Part shown: piece by piece, positions 24,295-34,863 of the stretch
Layout: every line of letters begins with the position of its first letter
How positions within the stretch are numbered: the first letter of the stretch is position 1
NCBI GenBank assembly: GCA_003971905.1
Contig: RSEE01000033.1
Span: 387,001-451,000, forward strand
Origin: Moniliella sp. 'wahieum'
Lineage: Eukaryota; Basidiomycota; Moniliellomycetes; Moniliellales; Moniliellaceae
Direction of reading: 5' to 3'
DNA length: 64,000 nucleotides
Notes under the pieces: generated by a model
The model's input: only the letters and a program-made list of their open reading frames with translations
Told to the model about the DNA's origin: nothing
Database searches by the model: none
Translations under genes and position numbers: made by a program

Positions 24295-25285
24295 TCACCA
24301 CAGCTTGTTCATCGCAGCCAACGAGTACTCGACACCAACAAACGTCGCCGCATTCGCCGGGAACGCACGCGCCATGGCTGGCCAGAAGCCCCGGAACAAC
24401 GCGCTGACGCCATCTGCCTTGACTGTCTTGCGGACGCAGTCAGCAAAGCCAGAGTAGGTGCCTGGCGGCGCACCTTGGATCCGCGACTTGATCACGTCCG
24501 GAGGAATGGCGAGAGACCACATCGCCATGCCTGCCATGCCTCCGGCCAGAATGACATTAACCAAGCTCAGGGACTCGCCTGGCTTGGCGTCCGCAGGCGT
24601 CAACCCCTTCTTGACCGCCTCGTAGGCACAGAAGTAGGCTGCGCTGCCGGGACCGTCGCGGGCCAGGGTGGCCCCGAGCCACGGAAGATGGATTTGACTC
24701 CACTTCAGCGTAGAGTTTCTTCAGCACATCTCCCACTCCATTGTATTTCGGCCCGTTGCCGCCTTGGCCTTGGAGCTGGAGCAGCACCTTGACCCGCTCA
24801 GCTGGCGCAGCAACCAACGTGGTGGGCACGGCGCTGAAGAAACCGGCAAAGGCGAGTTCCGGAAGTGAAAGCGTCGTGTCGGTCCGGCTGGGCGTGACAG
24901 CATAGACAAGTTTTTGCCAATGTCGTACGACCAGAAGGACAGGGCAAAGATGGGCGTCACACCCAGGAGCGGGGGTAGCATACCGCGGTACAAGCTGCAA
25001 AATGGGTTGGTCAATGATTAATGACGAGAAATGAAAGAGGGCAGGGATGGTTTACGTACCCACGAATCCCATCTGCCGCAATCGTCTTCTTGACCACGTC
25101 GAGCCCGCCGGTGTAAGTGCCTGGGGGAGCAGTTTGAAGACGTGTCTTGGTCAGGTCGAAGGGCTGGCCGACAAGCACTGCTGCCACGCCGCCAAACCCA
25201 CCCGAGAGGAACGACTTGACCTGGTCCGTCTCATTGCGTTGCTGCTCGTATGTGACAGAGCGTCTTCACTGATTGGGTCGGACAT
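24295..25285 (-). CDS. CRC1: mitochondrial carnitine/acylcarnitine carrier (SLC25A20/CRC1-like), frameshifted
   Basis: This inner-membrane carrier exchanges acylcarnitine for carnitine and feeds acyl groups to the mitochondrion. All three mitochondrial-carrier repeats are visible: PFDLTKTRLQ in repeat 1, PAERVKVLLQ in repeat 2 and PPDVIKSRIQ in repeat 3. The repeat 2 form with Glu-Arg and the sequence after repeat 3 (IQGAPPGTYSGFADCV, AFPANAATFVGVE) match acylcarnitine carriers rather than other members. A 65-nt intron (25059-24995, GTACGT...TTGCAG) joins GIRG to LYRGMLPPLLGVTP. The likely start is MSDPISEDA at 25285. One base must be gained within the next 30 nt to reach VTYEQQRNETDQVKSFLSGG. 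Further frame changes occur near 24910 and 24690. The stop is at 24295. Confidence 0.88.
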
Positions 25286-26997
25286 TGGTAAGGGGCGTGT
25301 GGAAAGAACGACACAGGGATGGTGGTGGGGAAGAAGAGCCTTGCTTGCCTGGGTGCGTGACAGTCCGTAGGACGACGGCAGGTGGGTACAATGTGATTTC
25401 TTCTTCCGCACCGGGCCTCGGGCCATGTCTGCCGGTCCGGCCCAGCTAATCGACAGCAGGGGGGCAGTGTGTTTTGATGCCGCCGGCTGTCACGCGCTTG
25501 GTGGGGCCGATAGTGGGAATGAAATCTTGGCACGACTGGGAGCGCAAGCTTCAAATACGTCAACGGCTTGGCTATGGCATTTCAAATCCACCTCCAAGGT
25601 ACTGTCCGGCGCGTCGGCCAGGGCAGTGCCCGGCGGTGTGACACGGGCTGCACGGATGGTAGGATGAGTGCGGCTGGTGGTAGTGCCAAAGGTTGTGGCC
25701 CAATGGAACTTCAACCATTGGTACACTGCAATACGTGGTGCCCGTCCCAAGAAACGCCGGGGGCGCGCCTCTCTCATCGGGCACCCAAGGCTTGATGGCC
25801 AGAGGTCGGCGCTCCCTTTTCAGGCTCCGCTGCAGGGACAATGTCTCCCCTGATGAATGACGGCTTTTGCATGTGTGGGCTGCTCGCCACCATCACAAGT
25901 ACCCTGATCCTCTCCCCCGTTTCCGGACGAAGGAGGGACAACCTCCATTCTCATCCGTTTCCGTGCGATCGATCTCCTTTCGGTCTGCGCTTACAGAATC
26001 AAACACGTTTTCTCGATCAGACACACACAGCCTTGATATAGCACGTTACAATCGCCAACCAGAAAGGTTTGGCCTGTGCGGTTCGACGTACCTTTGGAAA
26101 TCTGGGTTGGACATGTGGACATGTGGCCCGGTGGTCCTTTTTGACTTGGGCCTTGTGGTACCATGAACGGGGGCTTGGTCACTCGGCGGCAACTGGGATG
26201 GGGCTTTCATCCGCCGTTGCCCCTGACCCAGGATAATCAGCGAGGCAGATGGAGGCGGCCATGCAGGGTCCGGCCAAGAAAGCGTCGCGTGGCTTCCCAT
26301 CCGCACCGGTCGCACATTCCATCCCCAAGTCGTTCCGCTGGTGGCGATGGTGGTGGGCAATGGCGCGAGTGTTGGACATGACAGCATAAGCGAGCCAGTC
26401 TCCAGCCGCTCTTTTGTCGGCGTACCGACGACCGCGCTGCGGGCTCGCATTGCACATTTCAATCTCCTTTCCCCATGGGGATGCGTCACATGTCACATCC
26501 CATGTCACATCCCATGTCACATGTGATCGCACGTGTCACGTCGCACTCCTAGTAAGTGGGTGCGTCCCCCCTCCCATCAAGAGATCCAGTCGAGGATGAT
26601 ATTCAATGCCTCCTCTATCATTCCCCACAGCGGGGACATACCACGCAGCTTCATCCTCACTGCCACTATTAGTTCTCCCACAAAATTCACCTTATATGGG
26701 CTGGTGAAGCGACCCATATTGCTCATCATTTCCCTCGGGCAACATAACCTCTATCGCACAACGTCACCGGCGGGCCCCGGCAGGGGGTCATCGCCCAACA
26801 AGCTTGTGGGGTACAATCTCTTAGGAGACGTCAGGACGAATGACGGGACTTTCGGACATGGGCTAGGTTGTGGATCCGAGCGGATCTAGTGACGAGGAGA
26901 GGCCTTTGGGCGTGAAGCGGAGGCGGCTGCACATGCGGCACAATGCCCAGCCTCGGACCTGCCGTGGTGACCGTGGAGCAAGGTATACCGCAGCGCT
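25286..26997. other. intergenic, upstream of carnitine carrier
   Basis: No gene is supported. A 12-bp direct repeat (catgtcacatcc) is present three times at 26489-26524, the last copy diverged at its end. Confidence 0.5.
26489..26524. repeat. 12-bp tandem repeat, three copies
   Basis: catgtcacatcc occurs at 26489-26500 and 26501-26512, followed by catgtcacatgt at 26513-26524. The core ACATGT is palindromic in the last copy. Confidence 0.85.
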
Positions 26998-27793
26998 TCA
27001 GGCTCGGGCAACCGCCTGGCCCTGCTCGTCAACCGACACTTGCCCGACGACGAAACGCCATCTTGTTGACGCCGATGATTGAAACGGGGAGCCGAAAGAT
27101 GTATGTGTCCTTGATACCACAACACTCGATCGGGGGCCGTCACCCTTAGAGCTACGCTCGGCTGAACTATGTCGAACAAAAGGAGAACGACACCCGATTG
27201 GCGTACAGGAAGTCAGTACCAAGACCGCTGGAGAGCGTTGAATTGACATAACGTGGAACTCGTTAGGCTGACCAAGGTGGTGGGGGTGGATGCACATTAC
27301 TTGGCCAACCTGGAGCCTGGCCTCCACCTCTTTTTCGTGGCCGTGATCGACGTGCCTACTTTCTTCCCTCCTGAACCAAAACGGTGGAAGAGCACTCAAT
27401 CTGTGTAGTGCAAGTGCCTTGTTCTACTTTCCCCTCTTTGGTGTAACCCCTCCAAGACTCCAAAGTTTCCTCTTCTCGCCCCATTACTATCCGTCTCCCA
27501 ATTGCGGTTGAGACCCCCCGTCCCTCCCCATCGTATGGATGTACATCCCCCTTCCGTGTCCCGTTCCAGAATCGTATAACGGGTTGCCTTGTCCAATTGA
27601 CCCACATCACGGCTCTACAGGTATAGTAGAGTAGTAGATATAGGAAAGAGACCGATGAACTCACCGCCAGTAGAAAAAAGCAGCTCGGTTCCATTCCCAT
27701 AGTCCCCATGATTTGTGGCGTGCTGTCGTCCGCGACGCATCCAACTAAAGACACACCGACTATATCATTTCCTTTGGGGTATCTACTAGCCAC
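26998..27793 (-). CDS. unrecognised, probably intron-containing and frameshifted gene
   Basis: I do not recognise the product. From the 5' side, NHGDYGNGTELLFSTG (about 27710-27660) meets a donor-like GTGAGT. A short intron of about 50 nt ends CCTGTAG near 27613. Downstream, in other frames, come VGQLDKATRYTILERDTEGG (about 27605-27545) and then ESRHVDHGHEKEVEARLQVG followed by MCIHPHHLGQPNEFHVM (about 27360-27250). The last open frame ends at 26998. The blocks lie in order on one strand and have non-random composition, which is why I join them. No ATG, domain or localisation signal is certain. It could be a pseudogene or two short genes. Confidence 0.33.
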
Positions 27794-28417
27794 CCACTGC
27801 AGTCAGCACGGCTGCGTGCATGAAGTGCATGAGGTGCACGAGGCAGCATGGCACGATGGGTTAAGAAAACGATTACCACCGCAGTTGTCATTCGACTATT
27901 CTTCCGAACGAATTTGGTGTGGGGATGGATAAAACAGAGGGATAAGACCAATGAGAGAGACGACGGTTACTGGACTCGAACAAACAAAAATCCATCGGAT
28001 TGTTGGATACATGAAGAAGGAATACCACCGATGGACAGGGACATAAAAGAAAGATTGATACGGGAGAGCATGGGACGGTCGCCAGGAAAGGATAGACTCA
28101 ATATACATCGAGTTGATGGGCTGCCAGAATGAATGCGTATCTCGAGTGAAAGGAATGCACATACGGCCTGAGAATAAAGCACTCGCGGTGGTGCCGCCCG
28201 CATAACATGATAACAGGTAACCAAAAAACGTAGGACCCACAACTTCCTACCCCACGTAAAAGAAGGTCTCTTGATGGCTTCGATGACTGTAGCCGGATGA
28301 AAAGATTGTTGGGGGGGGCAGCAGTAAAACAAAAGGAAAAGATGGAGAGAGCGGACAACACTGCTACCCCTCCCACGCACAAACAGCGGGTAATAGAAAA
28401 CTCGATATACCTCATAT

Positions 28418-29927
28418 TCATACCAGCTTATACGAAGAGAGCCGCAGCACCCCCACCGCGGCAAGGGCTGCACCGGCCACACCTCCTGCAGCTTGAACAT
28501 GAGCCGCACCACCCTTCTTATCCTTCGCCGAACTCGTGGTGGAACTTCCCGCCGCCGAGGCGGGAGCACTGCTGGCTGACGCCGTTGGAGTAGCAGACGA
28601 GGATGAGCTTAGGTCGGTAACGGAGTAACTCGGCTTGGCTGTACCAATGGCAAGCGAGGCGACCGAACTTGCCACAATGTCCTGAGCAGACGGAATGACA
28701 GAGGGCAAAATGGTACCTGCCACATATTCGGCAAAGTTGGGGTAAACAATGTCCTCCTTGTACGGTGTGGTGTTGTTGAGGCAGGTCTGGACGGGGACAA
28801 TGTGCGCAAACTCTTGCTTGATGTTACCGTATTCCTGCATCATCAGGTGCATCGTCGAAGCATCAATCTCATGCGTAAGAACAATGATACCATTGGTCGC
28901 GGAGGCGCCAGAGGAGATGATGGATGCATAATTATTGACAATCTCAGACGACGGAACAGTGCCCTCCCTGTCATAGCACATATGGCAGTCAGCAAGCGCA
29001 CACCAACAACACTCCCAACATAACGGAGTCGAGACGCGGTACTTACGGTTGAACGGACCAGTCGTTGGTGTCGGCAGCCCAGAGGACGGTCTCAAGGCCA
29101 AGTGCAGCAGCAATGTAGCGTACACGGTCATCCACATCACCATACGGCGGACGCCAGGAGGTGACGGTCACACCCGTTGTCCACTTGATGACCTTGATGG
29201 TGTAGTAAAACTCAGCAAAGACTTGCGTGTTGGTGAGGGAGGTGGTGTAGCGATGGGACCAAGTATGGCAGGCGAGTTGATGACCGTCCGTCAGGCCGCG
29301 CTGAGCTTGCAACGGCCAGTCCAAAACATTGGAGCCAATGTAGAACATGGTGGCCGTCTGCTTGTTGGACTTGAGGAAATCATAAAAGGCATTGTGGGTG
29401 CAGTTGGGGCCATCGTCAAAGGTCAGACCCCAGGTGCGCGCCTCGGGGCAGTTAGTGAGGTCGGGTTTGAGGCCAGGCAACTTGGGCTGGGTGCAGGTGG
29501 TCTCGGTCCACCAGCAGTCGGGGTCTTGCTGGTTGTTGTAGGTGGTGCCTTGCTCCGAGTTGGTGGGCTGGCCCTTGGGCGCAATTTTGGGAATGCCAGC
29601 GGAAATGGAATTGTACAGGTTCTGGGCTTCCTGGTCGCCGGGCACAATGTCAGCAATCTCCCACGAGGTGGGGAAAGCGTGTGTCCAGGACGAGGCAGGC
29701 CCGTAGCTGTACGCGGCGCACTCTTGCGTCGACACGGTGAGGGACTGCCAGGTCTGGTCGTTGTAGGTGACCTGGCGGCGCTGAAGGCCACGCTTGGCGG
29801 CGCGAGCCTTCATGTCGCTGGGCAAGCGGCCGGGGAAGCCGGCGCCGACATGAGCGGAGACAAGGTCGGGGGCCGCCAGGGCGATGGCGAGCAGAGCGGG
29901 GAGGATGGCTGGAGCAAGCGAGCGCAT
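28418..29927 (-). CDS. GPI-anchored chitin deacetylase
   Basis: Chitin deacetylases convert wall chitin to chitosan in the periplasm or cell wall. The ATG at 29927 begins a signal peptide (MRSLAPAILPALLAIALAAP). Exon 1 (29927-29047) and exon 2 (28967-28418) are joined by a 79-nt intron (GTAAGT...ACAG), giving 476 aa in an uninterrupted frame. The NodB (CE4) motifs are clear: TFDDGP with its two metal/catalytic Asp, HTWSH with the metal-binding His pair, and RPPYGD. The C-terminus is Ser/Thr/Ala-rich and ends in a hydrophobic stretch (GGVAGAALAAVGVL) followed by RLSSYKLV, as expected for GPI attachment. It is one of the few long genes here without frameshifts. Confidence 0.95.
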
Positions 29928-30005
29928 TCTGGGACGGGAGCAAAACGGAGGGGCGTCGACGGAGGGGGGAATTCGAACTGGGAGGGGCGGGGGGGGAGGG
30001 GGCTG

Positions 30006-30015
30006 GGTTATAAAC
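30006..30015 (-). promoter_or_regulatory. TATA-like element upstream of chitin deacetylase
   Basis: On the minus strand the sequence reads GTTTATAACCC, about 80 bp upstream of the start codon at 29927. The position suits a TATA box, but this is inferred from sequence and distance only. Confidence 0.4.
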
Positions 30016-30710
30016 GCGGCAGCAGGCGAGCGCCTCGGAAGCGTGCAGGTGCGGGGCAGAAGGGAAGGTAGGCACTGGGTCGGCCGACGCCTCGGATCTC
30101 GGGCCTAAGATCTAAGCATCATTATAGGCGGTGGGCGCACTGGCAGGCAGTCTCCCGCCGACGAACGCGAGGGGCCCGGTGCCTGGGCACGGGCAAGCGC
30201 CGACCGGCAGCTCGGCAGTGTGCCTCGTGTCCAGCGAGTGTCGTGCGCTGCTGCCTGCTGCCTGCTTAGCGCCCAACCGATGCGGCACAGGTGGTGGGGC
30301 CCCATCTGCATCATCCACCCCGCATCACTGCTCAAGTACCCAGTCCTCGGCTGCAGCGCGGACGGGTGACCAGTGACAGTGGCCCTGGCGCACGCGACGA
30401 GCATCTTGCCGATCGCAACCGAGGCGACGACATTGGGGCATCAGCACACTGTGCCTGCTGTGCCCGGTCGTGCCTGGCCGAGGGTTAAACCAAAGTATCG
30501 CTGTGCTCCCCCTGCCGAGCTGCCGGGCGCAAGGGGCCAGCGCCACGGCGCCCTTCATGGACTCAGGCACTGAGGCGCTTATTGAGCGCCTGGAGCGGCC
30601 GGAGATGGGCAACCTAGGCGTGGGAACTGTGTGATGCAGCGGCAGCGCTGTGGCAGCCAGTAGTCAGTAGAGGTGGCGCATGCGCCGATCAACGCGAATT
30701 CTCATGGTAC

Positions 30711-30738
30711 ATGATGCATGATGCATGATGCATGATGT
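30711..30738. repeat. 7-bp array, ATGCATG type
   Basis: ATGCATG occurs at 30714, 30721 and 30728 with partial units at both ends. The unit is the ATGCAT palindrome plus G. Confidence 0.9.
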
Positions 30739-30798
30739 GTATTGAATTCGCATTGCTGAGCAACACTGGCGAGAGAGGGCGAGGAACAATGATTAAAG

Positions 30799-30840
30799 AT
30801 CGATGATCGATGATCAATGATTAATGATGCATGATGCACA
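30799..30840. repeat. 7-bp array that changes palindrome
   Basis: Six consecutive 7-bp units: ATCGATG at 30799 and 30806, ATCAATG at 30813, ATTAATG at 30820, ATGCATG at 30827, ATGCACA at 30834. The 7-bp register is kept while the hexamer core passes through three palindromes and an intermediate. Confidence 0.9.
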
Positions 30841-30952
30841 GGCTGAGCGCTGTGCGGCTGAGGCCATGCCATGATGTGTGATGCATGCATGCCAGCCGGC
30901 CGCGAGCGCGAGCGCAAGCCGAAACCGGAGCGAGTCCGAGCTGCCTGGGGCG

Positions 30953-31029
30953 TCACCTGACGCGTGACGCCTGACGTGCGACGCGGGACACTTGAAGCTT
31001 GAAGCTTGAAGCTTGAAGTTAAGGCTTGA
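30953..31029. repeat. 11-unit 7-bp array, ACGCGTG to AAGCTTG
   Basis: Units start every 7 bp: TCACCTG at 30953, ACGCGTG at 30960, ACGCCTG at 30967, ACGTGCG at 30974, ACGCGGG at 30981, ACACTTG at 30988, AAGCTTG at 30995, 31002 and 31009, then AAGTTAA at 31016 and GGCTTGA at 31023. It is the longest array in the window. Confidence 0.9.
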
Positions 31030-31284
31030 AGCTAAGATGGAGTACACGTGCCCCGGTCACCGGCCTCACCGGTCACATGCACCCAACTGCGCGTCGAGCC
31101 CATATAGGCCGAGTCATTAATGGTTAGTCACTAGACACTAGTAGTCATTAGCCCTAAGAACAGCCGGCCCTCGCCTGCCCTCGCGTCTTTCCTTGGTGCG
31201 CCTCTTATCGATTATCGCATCCACCAACATCGATCGGATCGATCAGGACTCTCACTATTCAGACTATTACCCTGATGCATGAAT

Positions 31285-31350
31285 CATGGATGGTCAATTT
31301 TCCTTTTCTTGTCGTGAACCATGGATGGTCAATTTTCCTTTTCTTGTCGA
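31285..31350. repeat. 35-bp tandem duplication
   Basis: A 35-bp unit beginning catggatggtcaattttcc is present at 31285-31319 and again from 31320; the second copy is identical over about 30 bp and then diverges. Confidence 0.9.
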
Positions 31351-31609
31351 ATCGGAAGGTCGTTTTTACTCCCTTTTTAGTCTTTGTTTTGTATATTGAT
31401 TCGTTCATTCTTCTTCCGAGAGACGTTTTGGATGAAGTTTGCGGGTGGATACTCTTTTGCTGGAGGGTAGTGCTCCCTTACACGGCCCTTGGTTGATCGG
31501 TGACGCTCGCATAGCCGGGCGGATGAAGAGTAGTTCCGCTCTTGGCAGGGCTACGCACCCTGCTTATCCCTCCTCTCTCTCCTGTCTCCTTCCCTTCAGG
31601 CCCTTCAGG

Positions 31610-31750
31610 CGTTGCTTGAAGACTTGTGGCTCACCACTTTTCCTTCACGCCTTAGGTTTAGCTTCTGCTTCCTTCCCTGGCCTGTTGCTCTTCACAACTA
31701 ATGAGACGTTGCTTGAAGACATGCGGCTCACTACTTTGCCTTCACGCCTT
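31610..31750. repeat. 44-bp direct repeat pair
   Basis: Copies at 31610-31653 and 31707-31750 share cgttgcttgaagac and ttccttcacgcctt-type ends with a few substitutions between. The 53-bp spacer is unrelated. Confidence 0.85.
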
Positions 31751-32101
31751 CTCTGAAGGCTACTTTGCAGCTGATCCGTATGATCGCGAAGAGTGCTCCC
31801 AAGTCGCATTCTAGCATCTTTGTCTCGAAGAGCTCTGCACAGCATCACTGTTTCTGTCCTTTCTATTCTCCTCTGCATAGGTTACGAGGGGACCACTGGG
31901 CCTATTATACGGCCCGGTCTGCTGGGGCTTCTCCCCAGCTTGTTTGAGTGCTAGGCCACCGTAGCCACCGTAACCACCGTTCCAATGTTCCACCGTGTCC
32001 CATGCTTTGAATTTCATCACCAATACGCTGGGATATGCGCGGTGGTAAACCTAAACAATTACTAGGAGTATGCACACCATCGTGTTCTCTTTTATCTTTT
32101 T

Positions 32102-32129
32102 TGTCCCAGCAGCTTAAGCTCTGTCAATG
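32102..32129 (+). mobile_element. isolated 3'-end fragment of the non-LTR retrotransposon
   Basis: tgtcccagc followed by cttaagctctgtcaatg matches the last bases of the retrotransposon copies that end at 51827 (+) and 63378 (-), with a 2-nt insertion. Similarity stops at the same 3' base as in those copies and stops upstream after about 28 bp. This fits an extremely 5'-truncated insertion, although a chance or target-site match cannot be excluded at this length. Confidence 0.55.
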
Positions 32130-32624
32130 ATATGGCTACAGAATATAGGAGGTACTGATCAAGCTGATCAAGCGAAGACAGATGGCGGAAAGCGCGCCAT
32201 ATCCCACAGGCGTGCATTGCTGGCGCACCCACATTATCGTATACACATGTGTTACCGTGTGGGTGATGATCTCTGTGAGAAGGCGACTTGTACAATAGTA
32301 GTCTCTCTTCTCCTTTGGACTTTGGCACATCATCTAACCCCCGCTTCAACGGCTGATCCATCTGCCGATCCAAAGGGAAAAGGCTTCCTGTGTGTGGCAA
32401 ACGTCCCTGTCGCTTTTCCTTGTGATTATTGAAGCTGTTGTGGAAATACGGGACATCCCCTGTGACTGTGGGGTTGCTGGCTTCCCAAGCGGAGACCTTC
32501 CCTGCCCATCGGGACAAGACTCACGGAGGACTAAACGCGTTTCAGATCCAAAGCCCCAAGAAGCACTGGCGTGAACGTTGCAGGGTCGTGAGTAGTGCTT
32601 TACTGTTCGTCAGGCAGAGCCAAG

Positions 32625-32865
32625 CAGCGTCCGTGTCGGGATCAGACTCACTTGATCACATTCTCTGTCACCAAGTTATCTGGCCCCCTTTGATTTGTTC
32701 TAGACCCTGTTTTCCCCCTTTGGATTGTGCTCCCTCTTTCCCTCCATGTGATTCAGCTCGCATGTTCTCTTCTTCTCCGAGGCATATATACCTCGCCTCC
32801 TCTTCACTCGATGAATATGATCCTCATCCTTTCCCCCATCTCCATCTCCCGTTAGTCCGCGGGGA
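32625..32865 (-). repeat. dispersed repeat R1, copy b
   Basis: This is the inverted partner of 5705-5938. On the minus strand it carries the same blocks in the same order, including gactaac near one end, the ggatgaggatcatattcatc block, a TATATA stretch and cagggtctagaacaaatca. Outside the stated limits I see no further similarity. Confidence 0.7.
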
Positions 32866-34274
32866 GGTTGCACGTTCGGGGTCGGACGAGAAAGCTGCGA
32901 GTCCCGAGGGGCGAGGGAGGGGAAGCACGCTGATCGCAAAGGTGGTTCTTCTAGAGTGGAGTTTGCCTAGAAGAGGGATGAAGTGGAACGGGAAGAAATC
33001 AAAATGGGGGGCGGCTTGGGCCATCACCATATATTTGGATCTAAGAACAGGCAGGTTTTATAGAAGAGAAAGGGAAGAAAGGGCAGACCAACAGGTCTAC
33101 AGCAAAGGGGAACGAGTCAAAGGGAAGAAGTGAGGACCAAGTGCGAGGTGCCCGAGGTGAGAGACGAGGCGAGGGTCAAGGGCAAAGTGAACCCGAGACG
33201 AGAAACGAGGCGAGAGAGCGAGTCGAAATCATGTGTAGTGTTTTGGATTTTGACGAGCGGAGCGGAGAAGAGACAATTTGTTATGCATTTGTAGATGTGT
33301 TGAGAAACGAAAGCGAAGGATGGCGAACTTGAGTGGTGATAGTAAGAGAAACCGAGAAGCGAGAGCGACGATGAGGAAGTGGAGGTAGCGCGACTTAATC
33401 GTCGCCCCGTGATATTCCCCCTGCGCATTCTCCTGAATTTGTTGTGAATGCACGCGCTCGGGGCCGTGTTGGGCGCGTGTTGCGTCCTTGAGCGAGAGAT
33501 GACGAGCAAGGTAGGTGTCCACAGCAAAAAGACAACCCTGATGATGTGCCGAAGGGATTGAACCCCTTATTACATTCAATTCTGACTTGTGGACCGTAAG
33601 AGGAAATCATTCTAACGACGGGCGGCCCTGCACAGGCCAGCCAAGTACCTTTGCCCTGTCATCAAAAGGGAGAGGGAAGAGAGTTTCTCCGGAGTTTTTG
33701 ATGGTTGTGTGGCTCGCACATTTTTCTTCTCCCTCAAAAAGATTAGTACCTTTTGCATCCTTTGTTGTCACTACCGCCACGATCGGCTATAAAAGCTCTC
33801 TCGCTCTTCCAATGTCCTATTTCTGTCTCCCGTGTATCTTTTGCTCTTCCCTTTCCTCTCCTTTGCTCCTGACACCTGGGCGATGACATTGGTTCCTCCG
33901 CGAACGATCTTAGGATTTCCCCCGTCTCGTCAAGGCACCCTCCTGTAGCCCCGTTAGAGTCCTGTTGGCCAGTGGGTACGGCGCATAATACCCTCGGCGT
34001 GGCTTTTTGACAACCGTTTTGCTTTAAGGCCGAGAACATGATGATTGAGATAAATGTTCAAACGGAAAAGGGGCGGCTTGCTTACTATTCAATGCACAAG
34101 GACTGGTTTGCGGGGGCATCCTTCTGATAGCAGTTTTGGATGGGGAAGGGGCACAGCAATAATGGATTTCTTCGACTTGATTGGTCCGTCTCGTTGCCCT
34201 GACGACAATAGTCCGCGTGACCGACCACAGCCAGAACGACCGATCCGATGGTCGGTGCAACGCAGCTGATCCGT

Positions 34275-34316
34275 CACGGTGACCGGTGGCCGGTGGCCGG
34301 TGAGCGGTGACCCGTT
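34275..34316. repeat. 7-bp array, ACCGGTG/GCCGGTG type
   Basis: CACGGTG at 34275, ACCGGTG at 34282, GCCGGTG at 34289 and 34296, AGCGGTG at 34303 and ACCCGTT at 34310. The period is 7 bp throughout; the core is ACCGGT or a one-base variant. Confidence 0.88.
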
Positions 34317-34512
34317 TCGGTTTGAAATTGTAGCTTGGAAGCATAGATAGTGCTTGCACTGTGAATTTGAATTGCAAAGGCCGGATTGACTGGGGGCGGC
34401 GGGTGTGCGGTGGGCAGTGCGCCAGTTGAGACTGCCGCCGTGATGCCGGGGTGTGTTGAACGTTGAGAGACTGCACAGGTGCAGGCAGATACGCCGGTAT
34501 CAAATCGGGTTG

Positions 34513-34547
34513 ATGCATGAGGCATGATGCATGACGCATGGCGCTCG
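34513..34547. repeat. 7-bp array, ATGCATG variants
   Basis: ATGCATG at 34513, AGGCATG at 34520, ATGCATG at 34527, ACGCATG at 34534 and GCGCTCG at 34541, all in one 7-bp register. Confidence 0.88.
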
Positions 34548-34621
34548 AGCCAATTAAAAACTCCATATCCAACGCTCATCGATCCATCACCGATCGTATC
34601 AATAGCAGCGCATCCTGCGCC

Positions 34622-34656
34622 AGATGCGATGCCTGATGCCTGAGACCTGCAGCTGG
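34622..34656. repeat. 7-bp array, ATGCCTG variants
   Basis: AGATGCG at 34622, ATGCCTG at 34629 and 34636, AGACCTG at 34643 and CAGCTGG at 34650. The register is the same 7 bp; here the cores are less palindromic. Confidence 0.75.
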
Positions 34657-34863
34657 GGACCCCATGCGCTTCGGTCGGAGTGCGGTTGCAATCCTTCCAG
34701 CCCGGCAAAGTGCCCCTTGTGCCCGCTGCCCACACAGCAATCATTAATCAACACGCGACGGACCCAGGCCAGTACCCCCCCGCCACCCCACCCCATCGCC
34801 TTCTCCTATGCCACCCACGCCGGCTGCTTGATCTGCCCACCCATCCCTCTGTCCGAGCCCGCC

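Larger units (their letters stand above)
29928..34863. other. 5-kb gene-poor region with heptad arrays and repeats
   Basis: I find no supportable gene in almost 5 kb. The region holds several 7-bp arrays, two short direct duplications (31285-31350 and 31610-31750), repeat R1 copy b, and a 28-bp fragment matching the retrotransposon 3' end at 32102-32129. Open frames of 100-230 codons here have no coherent composition. Confidence 0.55.

Noticed and set aside
29049-30071. 340-codon plus-strand frame opposite chitin deacetylase
   Set aside because: Antisense shadow; the minus strand encodes complete NodB motifs.
33540-33600. tRNA gene suggested by gggattgaacccc
   Set aside because: The hairpin is convincing only as a simple stem; the T-loop register, D-arm and acceptor pairing fail.
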